DNA of 64,000 nt from Heterohyrax brucei (taxonomy: Eukaryota; Chordata; Mammalia; Hyracoidea; Procaviidae). Each line of letters starts with the position of its first letter. Position 1 is the first letter of the stretch. The DNA lies in contig CM053158.1 in NCBI GenBank assembly GCA_028571685.1, positions 55,272,001-55,336,000 of the forward strand, given 5' to 3'. Below are positions 10,140 to 22,185 of the stretch, one piece after another. The translations under genes were made by a program, and so were the position numbers. Under the pieces are notes generated by a model. It had not been told where the DNA came from, searched no databases, and saw nothing but the letters and a program-made list of their open reading frames with translations.

Positions 10140-13015
10140 TTAGGTGCTGTCGTGTTGGTTCCAACTCATAGCGACCCTGTGCACAACAGAAGCAAACACT
10201 ACCTGGTCTTGCACCATGACCACACTTGTTCTTATGCTTAAGCCCATTGTTGCGGCCACTGTGTCAATCCGTCTCACTGAAGGCCTTCCTCTTTTTTTGC
10301 TGACTCTCCCCTCTGCCAGGCGTAATGTCCTCCAGGGACTAATCCCTCCTGACAACATGTCCAAAGTATGTAAGATGCAGTCGTGTTGTCTTTGCTTCCA
10401 GGGAGCACTCTGTACTTCCAGAAGAGATCTGTTTGCTCTTTTGGCAGTCCATTGTACATTCAGCATTCTTCTCCAACACCACAATTCAAAGGCATCAATT
10501 CTTCTTCTGTCTTCCTTATACATTGTCCAGCTTTCACATGCATGTGATGTGATTGAAAATACCATGGTTTGGGTTAGGCTCCCCTTAGTCTTCAAGGTGA
10601 CATCTCTACTTTTCAATACTTGAAAGAGGTCCTTTGTAGCAGATTTTCCCAATGCGATGCCTCTTTTGATTTCTTGACCGCTGTTTTGTGGGTGTTGATT
10701 ATGGACCCAAATAAAATAAAACCCGTGGCAATCTCAATCCTTTCTCCATTTACCATGATGTTACATGCTGGTCCAGTTGTAAAGAGTTTTGTTTTCTTGG
10801 TTTTCAGGTGCAACCCATATTGAAGGCTGTGGTCTTTAATCTTCGTTAGTATTTTATGTTTTCACTTCTTGCAAGTAAGGTGGTGTTATCTGCATAATTC
10901 AGGTTGTTAATGAGTTGTCCTCCAATCCTGATGCCTTATTCTTCATATAATCAAGCTTCCTGTATTATTTGCTGAGCATACAGTTTCAAAAGGTCTGGTG
11001 AAAGGATACCATCCTGATGCACACCTTTCCTGACTTTAAACCTTGCAGTGCTCCCTTGTTCTGTTCTCATGACTGCCTCTTGATCCATGTGCAGACTCCT
11101 TAAGGGCACAATTAAGTGTTCTGAAATTCCCAGTCTCTGCAACGTTAGCCATAATTTGTTATGATCCACACAATTGAATGCCTTTGTATAGTCAATGAAA
11201 CACAGGTAAACATCTTTCCGGCATTCTCTGCTTTCAGCCAACATCCAACTGACGTCAGCAGTGACATCCCTGATTCCACATCCTTTTCTGAATCTAGCTT
11301 GAATTTCTGGCAGTTCCTTGACAATATACTGTCGCAGATGCTTTCAAATGATCTTGACCAAAATTTTACTTGCATGTGATCTTTAATGGTATTGTTTGAT
11401 AATTTCTGCATTTGGTTAGATCACCTTTCTTTGGAATAGGCATAAATATAGGTCTCTTTCAGTCAGTTGGCCAGGTACCTGTCCCCCAATTTCTTGACAT
11501 AGAGTGAGCACTTCCAACTCTGCGTCTGTATCTTCAGATATCTCAATTGATATTCCATCAGTTCTTGAAGCCTTGCTTTTCAACAGTGCCTTCAATCCAG
11601 GTTTGAGTTTTTTCTTAAGTACCATCAGTTCCTCGTCATGTGTGGATACGTCAAGTGGCTGATCACCGACCGGCCCTTTCTGGTGTAATGACTCTGTGTA
11701 TTCCTTCCATTTTCGTTTGATGTTGTCTGAGTAACTTACTGTTTTTCCTGTAGAATCGTTCACTACTGTGACTTGAGACTTGAATTTTTTCTTCAGTTCT
11801 TTCAGTTTGAGAAATGCAGAGCACGTTTTCCATTTCCATCTCTTTGCACATATCATTGTAATACTTCATTTTGTCTCCTTGAGTTGTCCTTTGAAATCTC
11901 CAGTTCTTTTACTTTGCCATTCCTTCCTTTTGCATTAGCTGCTCAGCACTTGAGAGCTAGTTTTAGAGTCTCTTCTGAGACTCTCAATTTGGTCTTTTCT
12001 TTCTTTTTAATGAGCTCTTGCTTTCTTCATGGATGATGTCTTTGATGTCATCCCACAGTTCGTTTGGTCTTTGGTCTTTAGTGTTCAACACATCGAATCT
12101 GTTCTTGAGATGGTCTCTAACTTCAGGTCGAGTATACTCATGGTCATACTTCGGCTCTCCGTTTCAGTTTTAATTTGCATATGAGGAGTCGATGGTCTGT
12201 GCTGCTGTCAGCCCCTGGTCTTGTTCTGACCGCTAATAATGGGGATTTTTCATCGTCGTTTTCCACAGATGTAGTCAGGATTCCTGTGTATTCCATTTGG
12301 TGAGGTCTGTGTGAACAGTCTCTGTGTTGGTTATAAAAGGTATTTGCAGTGAAGCAGTCATTAAAACCCCAAAACCAAACCCACTGCCTCGAGTCAGGTC
12401 CGACTCACAGCAACCCTAGATGTCAGACTAGAACTGCCCCATAGAGTTTGCAAGGAATGCCTGGCAGATTTTAACTGCTAACCTTTTGGTTAGCCGATGT
12501 AGCACTTAACCCACTACGCCACTGTTAGTGTTACAGAATTCTGTCATGTGATCTCCAGTGTCATTTATGTTGCCAAGGCTGTATTTTCCAACTATCTGTG
12601 GATCCTTCTTTGTTTCCAACTTTTGCTTTCTAATCACCAGTAATTATCAAGACATCCTGGTTGCATGTTCAGTCAATTTCAGACTGCAGCAGTTCTTAAA
12701 AATCTTCAATTTCTCCATCTTTGGCCTTAGTGATTGGTGTGTCAATTTGAATAATGTAGTAATTGGCCTCCCTTGTAGGTGTGTGGATGTTGTCATATCA
12801 CTGACAGCATTATACTTCAAGTTAGATTTTGAAATGTCCTTTTTGAGGATGAATGCAATACCGTTCTTCAAGTTTTCATTCCTGACATAGTAGACCATAT
12901 GATTGTCTGATTCAGAACGGCCAATGCCAGTCCATTGCAGCGCACTAATACCTAGGATATCGATGTTCATGTGTCTCATTTCTTTCTTGATAATTTCCAG
13001 TTTTCCTAGATTCAT
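10140..13015 (-). pseudogene. RTE endonuclease-reverse transcriptase pseudogene
   Basis: Fragments read in order on the minus strand. The endonuclease (about 12647-13015) includes MNIDILGISALQWTG and the GIGRSESDNHMVYY region. The RT fingers and palm (about 10951-11244) include RKDVYLCFIDYTKAFNCVDH and KGVHQDGILSP. The active-site box is at 10885-10896. The C-terminal region (10140-10652) includes ELWCWRRMLNVQW. The active site reads YADN where RTE enzymes have YADD, so the second catalytic aspartate is lost. Several frameshifts separate the parts. In the family the protein runs from endonuclease to RT in a single ORF. Confidence 0.93.
12368..12526 (-). mobile_element. SINE nested in RTE
   Basis: An antisense short-form SINE (caaacccactgcctcgagtc ... 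ttggttagccgatgtagcac) interrupts the RTE endonuclease region, so it postdates the RTE copy. Confidence 0.88.
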
Positions 13016-13440
13016 ACTTTGTACGTTCCATGTTCTGACTATTCATGGATGTTTACAGCTGTTTCTTTTCATTGTGAGTCATGCTGCATCAGCAAATGAG
13101 GATCCTGAAGGCTTGACTCCATCCACATCATTAAGGTCGACTTCACTTTGAGGAAGCAGTTCTTCCCCATCATCTTCTGAATGCCTTTCAACCCTCGGGG
13201 CTCATTTTCTGGCCCTATATCTGACAGTGTTCTGCTGTTATTCGTAAGGTTTTCACTGGCTAATTGTTTTCCGAAGTGGTATGCTGGGTCCTTATTCCTG
13301 ATCTGTCTTAGTCTAGAAGCTCCGGTGAAACCTGTCTACCGTGGGTGACCCTGCTGATACCTAAATATCAGTGGCATAGCTTCCAGGATCACAGCAACAA
13401 GCGAGTCCCCCAGTACAACAAACTGATAGACAAGTGGGGG

Positions 13441-13887
13441 CTGCTCACTCTCCTTTACTCAGTATAAATTAGTTGTATATATTTGAAAAGTTAAGAACAC
13501 TTAGCAATTCAGAAGAACTTTGAAGAGAAGAGCACAGATTATGTTGTTCGGTAGTGAGAGAGGCATTTTTGAAGATCAGTGGTAAATGTAAGACTGAGGA
13601 GTGAGTGGGACATGGAATTAGATGAGTCTGTTGAGGACTTGTGTCCCTGAATGAGCTGATCAATACTGGATCTTTTGGTAGAGATGGAGGAAGATGATAC
13701 AACATGAATGCAAATGGGAGTTTGTGGAAAGACTCCTCTTCAGAGTGTTTTTTACTGACCAAGAAGAGTATTCCAGAGCTTGGTGTCTTAAACCAGCATG
13801 TTATGGTGGTACGTGATTGTGGGTACAGAATTCAGGCACACTTGCCTCATTGGTGGTTCTTTGCATGTACTACGGTTGTTTGATATT
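13441..13887. other. No recognisable feature
   Basis: Unique-looking sequence. No exon-like frame with splice signals and no named repeat was seen. Confidence 0.5.
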
Positions 13888-13955
13888 ATTCAGTGGGCAT
13901 GTGGGCTTGCCATGAATCAGATCCAACTTGACGGCACTTGGCGACTTGGCTGTGT
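13888..13955 (+). repeat. SINE tail scrap
   Basis: Only the 3' tail survives (gccatgaatcagatccaact, then tgacggcacttgg), matching the ends of full SINEs. Confidence 0.65.
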
Positions 13956-14229
13956 GGGCTAGTCTGATAGGTCCAAGGTGGCTTCACACTCATTTCTGGG
14001 ACTCTGGCAGAGGTATCTGGAAGTCTGGGCTCTGCAGTATCCCTTTGCCTATTCGTGTTGTCTGAGGGCTTCTCCACGTGGTCTCTCCAGCAAGGTGACT
14101 GTATGTCTTATGTAGCAGCTTAGAGCTCAAGAATGGAGTGGGCAAGGCGATTATATATCATACATGGCAGCTCAGAGCTCGAGAACAAGCACTGTTCCAA
14201 AAGACAAGGCGTTTGACAAAGAAGAAAAG
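13956..14229. other. Unassigned, possibly old interspersed repeat
   Basis: The sequence has a composition like old repeat 3' regions (repeated acatggcagctcagagctc-like phrases), but I could not place it in a family. Confidence 0.3.
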
Positions 14230-14735
14230 CAGTTCCATGGAGAAAGGGTAGTCTTTTCAACAAATGGAGGTGGAACACCTGGATACCCACATGTACAAAA
14301 CTTAACCTAAACACAGACCTCACGCCTCTTACAGAAATTAACTTAAAGTGGATCATAGCCCTAAATGGAAAACACAAAGCTATAAACATTCTAGAAGATA
14401 ACATAAGAGAACATCTAGGTGGTCTTGTGTTTGGCATGAGTTTCTATATACAACACTGAAAGCGTGATTCATGGGAAAAAAAATTGGTAAGTTGGACTTC
14501 TTGAAACTGAAAATTTCTGCTCTCTGAAAGACAGAGTGAAAAGACAAGTTATAGACCGGAGAAAATATTTGAAACTATTTGCCTGATAAAGAATTAGTAT
14601 CCAAAATATACAAAGAACTCTTAAGACTTACCGATAAGAAAATAACAAACCCCATTAAAACATTGGCTGTAGAGCTGAATGGGCTCTTGCCCCAAAAGAT
14701 ATAAAGATGGCCAAGAGCGAAGGAGTAGAACCTGT
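14230..14735 (+). pseudogene. Old L1 ORF2 fragment, sense
   Basis: The stretch follows the late ORF2 path between RT and the cysteine-rich C terminus: 'KWI..LN...', 'NILEDNI', 'ISALKDRVKRQV', 'EKIFETI..DKELVSKIYKEL'. Examples are gaaaatatttgaaactattt and agtatccaaaatatacaaag. It has many stops and is ancient and truncated at both ends. Confidence 0.8.
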
Positions 14736-14789
14736 CCATCCCTTGAGGCCGGGACCTGGAACTGCACATGTTGTCACTTTTGCCATATT

Positions 14790-15965
14790 CCCTTTTTTTT
14801 CTTTTTAGTACCTTCTAGTGGTTTAAGTGAAAGTTTATAATCCATGTTAATTTGTCATACAAAAACTTACATAAACTCTGCCGTATACCTCTGGCTCCTC
14901 TCCCAACCCTGTGACAACACACTCCTTCTCCTTTCTACCCCACCTTTCTCATGCCCATTCAACCAGCTCCTGTCCCCCTCTCATCTCACCTTTGGACAGG
15001 AGCTGCCCAGTTAGCCTCAGGTATGTACTTTAGCCAAGAAGCACACTCTTTGCCAGTGTCATTTTAAATCTTATAAAAAAACCAAAACCAAACCCACTAC
15101 CACTGAGTTGATTCTGACTCATGGTGACCCTATAGACAGAGTAGAACTTTCCCATAGAGTTTCCAAGGAGGGTCTGGCAGATTTGAACTACTGACTGTTT
15201 GATTAGCAGCTGTAGCCCTTAACCACCATGCTACCAGGTTATGTCCTATAGTGCAGTTCAGTCTTTTTCTGAAGAGTTGGCTTGGGGAATGGTTTCAGTT
15301 CCGGGCTAACAGAGAGTGTGGGACCATTCTAGGAACCCTCCAGTCTTTTGGACCATCAAGTCTGGTGTTTTTAAATAGAGTTTTAGTTATGCACCTCACT
15401 TTTCTCCCACTACATTAGGGCCTCTTTATTGTATTCCTTGTCAAGGCAGTTATTGGTGGTGGCCAGGCACCATCTACTTCTTCTGGTCTCTTGATGTAGT
15501 CTCTGGATTATGTGACTCTTTCTGTCTCTTGAGCTTGTGTTTTCCTTGTGTCTTTGATGTCCTTCATTTTCCTATGCTCCAGATAGTTTGGGACAAGTTG
15601 ATATTATTTAGATGGCTACTTGCTAGCTTTTAAGACTCCAGATGCCACTCACCAAAGTGGAATACGGAACATTTTTGTAAAGAAACTTTGTTATGCCAGT
15701 TGACGTAGATGTCCCCTGAAACTGTGGTTCCCAGACCTCTACCTGTCCTACTCTGTCCTTTGAAGTGTTAGTATATTTAGGAAACTTCTTAGCTTGTGGT
15801 TTAGTCCAGCTGTGCTGACTTCTCCCGCTATATTCTGTTGATCACAGCTGCCATACAGCCTGTTCCGTTTCAGAAGGATGGAACATAGACCCCATCCCTC
15901 TATTAGAGAAGTGTCAGAAAATGTGTGCTACGTTTCATCTGCCTCAAGTGACCATTTTTTTAGAT
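14790..15965 (-). mobile_element. Antisense L1 3' UTR, 5'-truncated
   Basis: It starts with an antisense poly(A) (cccttttttttctttt), then tttaagtgaaagtttataat, and follows the same 3' UTR as 62815-63650 and, inverted, 37480-38485 (for example tagcttttaagactccagat). A SINE is nested at 15080-15238. Confidence 0.9.
15080..15238 (-). mobile_element. SINE nested in L1 3' UTR
   Basis: Antisense short-form SINE (aaacccactaccactgagtt ... cttaaccaccatgctaccag) interrupting the L1 3' UTR. Confidence 0.9.
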
Positions 15966-15971
15966 TAATTG

Positions 15972-16288
15972 ATTAGTTCAGTGGTAGAATTCTATCCATC
16001 CATGTTGAATTTGCAGCCAGTGCACCTCCTGCACAGCTGCAATGGCTTTGCCAGTGAGGGCTTGCAGGTTATTATGGTGCCGAACAGGTTTCAGACTAAA
16101 ACAGATTAGAGAGAAAGACCTGACTATACTTCAAAACATCGACCCGTGACGACTTGGTAAATTCTGATGGTCCAGTCCATGACCTATCACGGAGTGGTGC
16201 AGGAGTGAGCAGCTTTCCGTTTCACTGTTTATTGTGTCACCATGGGTCGGGGCCACCTTGATGACATACAGCACTATATTGGTTAAAA
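15972..16288 (+). mobile_element. SINE with tRNA-Gly-like head
   Basis: The head ttcagtggtagaattctatc resembles the 5' half and A box of tRNA-Gly. The B-box region (ttgaatttgc) is decayed. The middle (cagccagtgcacctcctgca; aacaggtttcagactaaaac) and the tail (atgggtcggggccaccttga) fit a ~320-bp afrotherian SINE subfamily distinct from the short form. The tail again resembles the RTE 3' end. Confidence 0.75.
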
Positions 16289-17099
16289 AGGAATTTAGGA
16301 GATCTGAGAAGAATTCAATATAGATTTTTAAGTGAGAAATCCTCCTACCAGAAGAGGTAAAGAAAGATAAGATAGAATTTTGAGAGGAGTATTTTTATTT
16401 TCCTTCTTACATACTTTTTTTTTAAGTTGACGCATTCTTTGATTCATTCCAATGAATTAAGTTGATTTTTGTTGGGAAGATGACATTTCCACGTACCATT
16501 CACTGTGAGCTTTGCGTGTTCCCACTTCAGGTAGTCATGCCTGAGAAAGTGGCGGAGAGATGAAGAGCTTCAGCCTTTGGGTAGGGGGCAGTTCAGTGCA
16601 CGCTTTGTTTCCTCTGGGGTTGGCATTAGGAATGATTGCAGAGCCTCTGGCGCTGGATGTGGGAGAGATCAGAAGGGCATATGGAATATTAAAGGAAAGT
16701 AATGGCACACGTGATGCAATTAAATATGCTTGTTCATTGTTACCTTTACTCCAAGTTCATGGTGCTGTTGCTTCCAAGGTGCATTGACCAACCGTGGTCC
16801 AATGAATAGGTCGAATGTGAGAAGAAAAAGATTACTGAAAGCTTCAACCTTCCTGATTTAAGATACCTGTTTCTTAGGGAAGATGGTACAGGAAGGTCAC
16901 AGGAAACTTACATCTTGTAGCTAAAGGATGGAAAAATTAAGAGCATTATTTTTTTTTGTTTGCCAAGATCTGAGATGAGAGCAGAAAGCGGAGACTGTGA
17001 TATGCAGTGTTTAGGACTGTTCGTAGGGTAAGGAGAGGTTCAGAAAAAATGGAATAGGTGAATTTTGTATGTGTTCTGCTTAAGTGTACAGGAAACATA
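16289..17099. other. Unassigned sequence
   Basis: No repeat was recognised. A 75-codon plus-strand open frame at 16560-16787 (ALDVGEIRRAYGILKESNG...) matches nothing I know and lacks clear splice signals, so I do not call it a gene. Confidence 0.4.
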
Positions 17100-17340
17100 T
17101 TGCCACAGGTAGTATAGTGTGGGAGTGTCCTCTACAGCCTATGTTCAAATCCTGATTCTGCTACTCAATATCTGTGGGAACTAAGGTTTCTCAGTCTTTT
17201 TATAACTCAGTTTCCTCAATATGAAGGTAAGAATGCTGTGTATCTTTTAGTATAGTTACAAATACTAAATCTGTTATCATATATAAAGCAGACATAGTAA
17301 GTGCTACAAAGTGATTGCTATTAACAGTAATGGTATTTTT
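17100..17340 (+). repeat. MIR element
   Basis: It has the MIR layout: a diverged tRNA-like head, then ttcaaatcctgattctgcta, then actcagtttcctcaatatga, and a tail acatagtaagtgctac. Confidence 0.8.
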
Positions 17341-18633
17341 ATCTTTCTGCAGCCATTCCTAGCGTTAACAAAGACTTTAAGTTGTTCGTTAAATGAATTC
17401 TGCACATATTGTACTTAACCTCTGAAGGACAACTCAAAGCATGTACTTGCCTGCGACAGTGGTAAATGTTTCTAGATCATGTGGCACACCTGCAAAAATG
17501 ATGTGGCTTTAGTGACTAAGTGATTTCATACCTTCCTGTGCTCAGAGCCACTAATTTGGAGCCGGTGGCCTTGGAGAGGCTCCTTCTCCCTCAAAACCTT
17601 TCAGTAAATGAATTGGCGGTGACAGCTCATGAATTGTGTAGCGTGATAGTCACGCCTTGTGATTTAGCTCTGGGGCTGGTGGCCTTGTGCTGTCAGTAAA
17701 GAAGGGCAGAAACAGGTGCCAGACAATTGTGGAGCCACAGAGGCTTAATGCAAATTGAAAGTTTTTTTGTGGGGGAGTATGTGCTTGTTTTGTTCTGTAA
17801 GATCACGTTCTACTTAGACTTGTGAAAGAAGGGAAGCCTTTGGGTGGTATTGGAGTTTTGCAGTGATGACAGTGTGACTGTCTTGATAGCAGAGGTGGGG
17901 AAATGTGAGGCAAGGCAAGTCCAGGAGTAGAAAGAAACTCCACTGAACTGAGCAATTTAGGGCATGGGAGTGGCAGCAAGAGTAGCCAGTGTTGATCAGT
18001 CTGGTCACAGTCAGGGTGGTTAGTCCAGTGGGCTGGTGTGCAGGCCTGAGGACACCCAGGGACCTCTCACGAAGGGGTCTTCATATAGGAAGAGCATTGG
18101 CTGCTCCGCCAGCAATGGCCCTGTAATCTTTCCAGACAGGGAATAGGCCTCTTCTTTCCCTTCTCCGTTGTCCCATTGGGTCTGACCCAGAAGGTCATCA
18201 GCCAGCTTTTCAACTTCCGGCTTTGTGTGTTGGAAGAGACAGATCTTAAGAGATTTTACTCATCTTTTTTTTTTTTTTTTTAAAGAATATGTGTTGTACC
18301 TCTTGAGTATTTCTTGAAGAGACAGTTGACCTAACTTTATCAACAGCTTTACTAAAACCAGTAAATGGCAAGACTTGTATTTATGTCTAGGAAAAGTTAC
18401 TGATGCAGTCTGCACTCGTGGGGGTGGGTCCTTCTGTTTTGCTATCTTAATCTTTTCCTGAGTCTTTAGCATCCATATAAGGGCCAAAGGCATCTCACTG
18501 GACCAAAGGCCGTATCCTATCACAGTTTCCCAGCCCCTCCAACCCAGAAACCACTAAGTTACAGAAGAATCTAAGGAGAAACTGTCCGTACAGCTTTATG
18601 CCTGTATTTTAAATCTGTCTGTGGCTACTGTGG
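17341..18633. other. Unassigned sequence
   Basis: No recognised repeat and no supported exon. It contains a T-run at about 18265-18282 that may be a remnant antisense poly(A) of an unidentified retroelement. Confidence 0.4.
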
Positions 18634-18788
18634 AAACCCCGGTGGCATAGTGGTTAGTTGTTACAGCTGCTAACCAAAAGATGGCAGTTTAAATCTGTCA
18701 GGCATTTCTTGGAAACTGCCTCGGGCAGTCCTACCCTGTCCGTAGGGTCACTATGAGTTGGAATTGACTTGACGGCAGTGGTTTGGGT
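18634..18788 (+). mobile_element. SINE (short form), first of a direct pair
   Basis: Sense copy with head aaccccggtggcatagtggt and tail cactatgagttggaattgac. It lies about 15 bp from the next SINE in the same orientation. Confidence 0.92.
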
Positions 18789-18802
18789 TGGGTGGCTATC
18801 AT

Positions 18803-18998
18803 AAGAGCCCTGGTAGTATAGTGGTTAAGCACTGAATTGCTAACTGAAAGGTCAGAGATTTGAACCTGCCAACCACTCTGCAGGAGAAAGATGTGGCAGT
18901 CTGCTTCTGTAAAGATTACAGCCTTGAAAACCCCGTGGGCCAACTCTGCAGTGCTCTGTAGGGTACCGTGAGTTGGAACCCATTTGATAGCAGCAGTG
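18803..18998 (+). mobile_element. SINE (long form), second of a direct pair
   Basis: Sense copy: head gagccctggtagtatagtgg, long-form block gcaggagaaagatgtggcag, tail gtaccgtgagttggaaccca. Confidence 0.92.
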
Positions 18999-19856
18999 TA
19001 CCTGTAGCTACCGTTTCATCTTCATGGTGGATTCAACAAGTCTCTTACACTCACCACCCATCCAGCCAGCCCAGTGCCTGCATGACTCCTGTACTTAGTA
19101 GTCTCTGCAACTTACAGCCAGCTGACAGAGTTGCTGTCCTTAGATTTCCCCTCTCCTTGTCCTGGCACCTCCTTTGAAATCATGTCTGTGCTGAGAATCA
19201 GCTGGTCTCAAAGGTGACTGTTCTAGCAGACTATGGAGAGCTTGGAAAGCGGAGCTAGAGGACAAAGGTCAGGGAAAGGAAGAATTAGAATGATTTTTTT
19301 TAAGAGGCCAGGCAACATTTCTTAACATGAAAACATTGTGACTTGTGTCTGTGTACTAATGAAGATTAGTTGGTGCTGATTTTTCCATTTGCATTGAATC
19401 ATTTACACTTATATAATAAAACTTTCACCACTTTCTTTAAATATTGGTGGCTGCTGCTCATTTTCATTATCAGTTTTTTTTCCTTTCTTCTTCCCTCCTG
19501 CCTTCCTGTTCTCACCATTGTTTCCAAAGTTCTCAAATGGCGTTAATGTTATTGCCCATGATGATACTTCAACTTGAACAAAGCTCACCACGTTGGAGTT
19601 GTCACTTTCACATGTCATTATGGTCTCTGCTGAAATGACATCTACCTTTATTTACCACCTGATAAAAAAACACTTCTCTGCTGTCGTTCCTTATCTTCCT
19701 ATTACCATTTTTTTCTCCATAGGACTTAGTTGCTAACTACATTTCACGGTTCTGTATGGTCGTCCATGAGAATAGAATCTTCCCAAGGACGGGGACTTCT
19801 GACTCTTGTACTCACTGCGATGTCCTCAATTGCTTAGAACTCGGGTTGGCTGTTCT
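18999..19856. other. Unassigned sequence
   Basis: No supported gene or named repeat. The segment at 19720-19850 with 20030-20090 is L2-end-like (gaatagaatcttcccaagga; acaaacagcaggtcctcaac), split by the DNA-transposon fossil that follows. Confidence 0.4.
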
Positions 19857-20005
19857 GTGACCCGTGAACCAAATTCAGCTCAAGGCCTGATTTTGTAGGA
19901 CCCAAGAACTAAATTATTTTTGTATTTTAAAGAAGTAAAAAAGAAAAAATCAGTGATGTGCAACAGAGACTATATGTGGCTGAAAACCGCTATTCAATCT
20001 CTGGT
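19857..20005. mobile_element. hAT-like non-autonomous DNA transposon fossil
   Basis: The phrases cccgtgaaccaaattcagct, cctgattttgtaggacc and caacagagactatatg match a common mammalian MER-type element ('ccgcgggccaaatctggcccg ... caacagagaccatatgg'). Its inverse counterpart is at 27014-27417. It sits inside what looks like an L2 end. Confidence 0.55.
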
Positions 20006-20544
20006 CTTATAGGAAATAGCTGCTGGTCTCTGACTTAGAAGAATGTTTGACAAACAGCAGGTCCTCAACAAGTGTATGTAGAATGAGTGAATTGTGCTTA
20101 GGTCACTCAGTTCTGTGCTCTGTAAGGATTATTAACAAGTTCTTTTTTGATCCTTGCTCTGTCTTTAATGATGCTTCACAAACATTTAGAGTTCAATGCA
20201 AGTTTCTTGAATAAGGCCATCAAAACATAAAAATGCTTTCTTGTTGGTGAAAGCAGTAATTGTAGTAAGATATTTTTCGTGGCTCTGAGTTACAGCACTT
20301 GTCACTGGTGTATAGCCATGAAAGCACTGATTACAACAAACTATCGTGGACAGTCCAGCTTGTGGGATCTTAAGTATCTGAAAGAAAAGCATTATTAGTG
20401 ATGAGTACAAATACTGCATCTTGACTTTTGCCCCAATTCTGTAGGATGTTAAAAAAAAAAATAAGAAAAGAAATTTTTTAAAATAATGCTTCTCAAGTGA
20501 TGTCTAAAGATCGCTTGTGTCTGAATCTATGTTTAGATTGTGGG
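20006..20544. other. Unassigned sequence
   Basis: Apart from the L2-like scrap at 20030-20090, I see nothing that I can name. Confidence 0.4.
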
Positions 20545-20845
20545 TGGTATTAGGGGTCGTCAAGGCAACTGTGACTCACAGCAACCCTGTGTATGACAGA
20601 ATGAAATACTGCGTGGTCCTGTGTCACACTCACAGTCATTGCTGTGTGTGAGCCCATTGTTGTGGCCTCTTATCAGTCCCTCCCATTGAGGGTTTCCTCT
20701 TTGTCACCCATCTTCTACTTTAACAAGCATGATGTCCTTCTTCAAGGATTTGGCCCTCCTTGATAACATGTCCAAAGTATGTGAGAAAAAGTCTCACCAT
20801 ACTTGATTCTAATGAGCATTCTGGCTGTTCCTTCTGGCATCATGT

Positions 20846-21310
20846 GTCTTAGTCTTCTAGAGCTGTTGTAACAGAAACACATCAAGTAGATGGCTTTAAA
20901 AAGAGAAATTTATTTTCTAACAGTCGAGGCTACAAGTTCAAATTCAGGGCATCAGCTCCAAGGGAAAGCTTCTTCTCTTGGCTCTGGAGGAAGATCCTTG
21001 TCATCAGTTCCCTTGGACCGGGAGCTTCTGAGGTGCAGAGACCCCTGGTCATTTCCAAAGGGCATACTGTGCTCTCAGCACTGCATTTTTCCTGTTGGTA
21101 CAAGGTCCCCAGCTCTCTGCTTGCTTCCCTTTCCTTTATATCCCAGAAGATTGTCTCAAGGCACAGTACAGTTTTGCACCCTGAGTCCTGCTCCATCAAC
21201 ACAGCTGCAGCCCATCCTCCCTCTTTAACATCACGGAGGCAGGGTATGCAACATAGAAGAACATCACACAGTACCAGGAATCATGGCCCAGCCAAATTGC
21301 TACACACATT
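20846..21310 (-). mobile_element. LTR (MaLR/ERVL-like) inserted in RTE
   Basis: It starts tgtgtcttagtcttctagag and continues with gaaatttattttctaac and ggctctggaggaagatcctt. This is the same family as 30508-31008 and 33106-33654, antisense to the intact LTR at 42483. RTE sequence resumes at 21311 (tggtatattcagtattcttc). Open frames here (20890-21228 and others) are fortuitous. Confidence 0.8.
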
Positions 21311-22185
21311 GACACTTGGTATATTCAGTATTCTTCACCAACACCATAATTCAAAGACATCAGTTCTTTAATCTCCCTTCTTCACTGTCCGGCTTTCTCA
21401 TGTATCTGAGGCAAGAGAAAATGTAATGGCTTAGGTCAGGTACACCTTGGTCCTCAGAGTGGCCTCTTTGCTTGTCAACACTTGGAAGAGGTCTTCTGCA
21501 GCAGACTTACCCAGTGCGGTACACTGTTTGATCTCCTGACTGCTGCTTCCAAGGCACTGATTGTGGACTCAAGTTAGATGAAACCCTTGTCGCAGTCAGT
21601 CTTCACTCCTCATGGTGTTACTTGTGTGTCCAGTTGTGAGGATTTTTATTTTCTTGCTGTTGAGGTGAAATCCATACTGAAGACTACAGTCTTTGATCTT
21701 CATCAGGAAATGCATCAAGTTCTCTTTACTTTCAGCAGCAAGATTGTGTCATCTGCAAATCTCAGGTTTTTCTTCTTCTAGTCCTGATGCCTGGTTCCTG
21801 TAGTCTGGTTTCTCATGTTATTTGCTCAGCATACAGATTGAGTAAATATAGCAAAAGGACACAGCCCTGAAGTGCACCTTTGGTGATTTTAACCTGTGAA
21901 CTAACACTTTTCTTTGTTCAAAGGTGACTGCTTCTTCATGTATGTGCATGTTCGTCACAGGCACAATTACGTTTTCTGAAATTACCGTTCTCCGCAATGT
22001 TTTCCATAATTTGTTATGATCCACACAGTCAGTAAGACACAGGGAAATGTCTTCCTGGCATTCTCTGGTATTTCTCTGACATCAGCAGTAATATTCCTTG
22101 TTGCACATACTCTTCAGTCCAGTTTGAACTTCTGGCAGTGCCCTGTCCATGTATTACTGCAACTGCTTTTGAATGATCTTCAGCA

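Larger units (their letters stand above)
10130..13440 (-). mobile_element. Near-full-length antisense RTE (BovB-like) LINE
   Basis: The 3' end is at 10130, where the sequence ttttgttaggtgctgtcgtg joins a tail matching the SINE tails (actcatagcgaccctgtgc). The 5' end is near 13440, after the caacaagcgagtcccccag region. At about 3.3 kb including a SINE insertion it is close to full RTE length. The endonuclease, reverse transcriptase and C-terminal regions are present in order. It is the presumed source type for the SINE tails in this window. Confidence 0.93.

Noticed and set aside
10140..10652. Long open frames on both strands (170 and 159 codons)
   Set aside because: The minus frame is the RTE C terminus and the plus frame is its shadow.
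13956..14229. Possible named repeat (repeated 'acatggcagctcagagctc'-like phrases)
   Set aside because: Similarity to known families was too vague to name, so it is reported only as unassigned.
16560..16787. 75-codon frame with protein-like composition
   Set aside because: No recognised family and no clear splice acceptor/donor or promoter. A homology search would decide it.
20890..21371. Open frames of ~112 codons in both directions
   Set aside because: They lie inside an LTR and show no protein domain.
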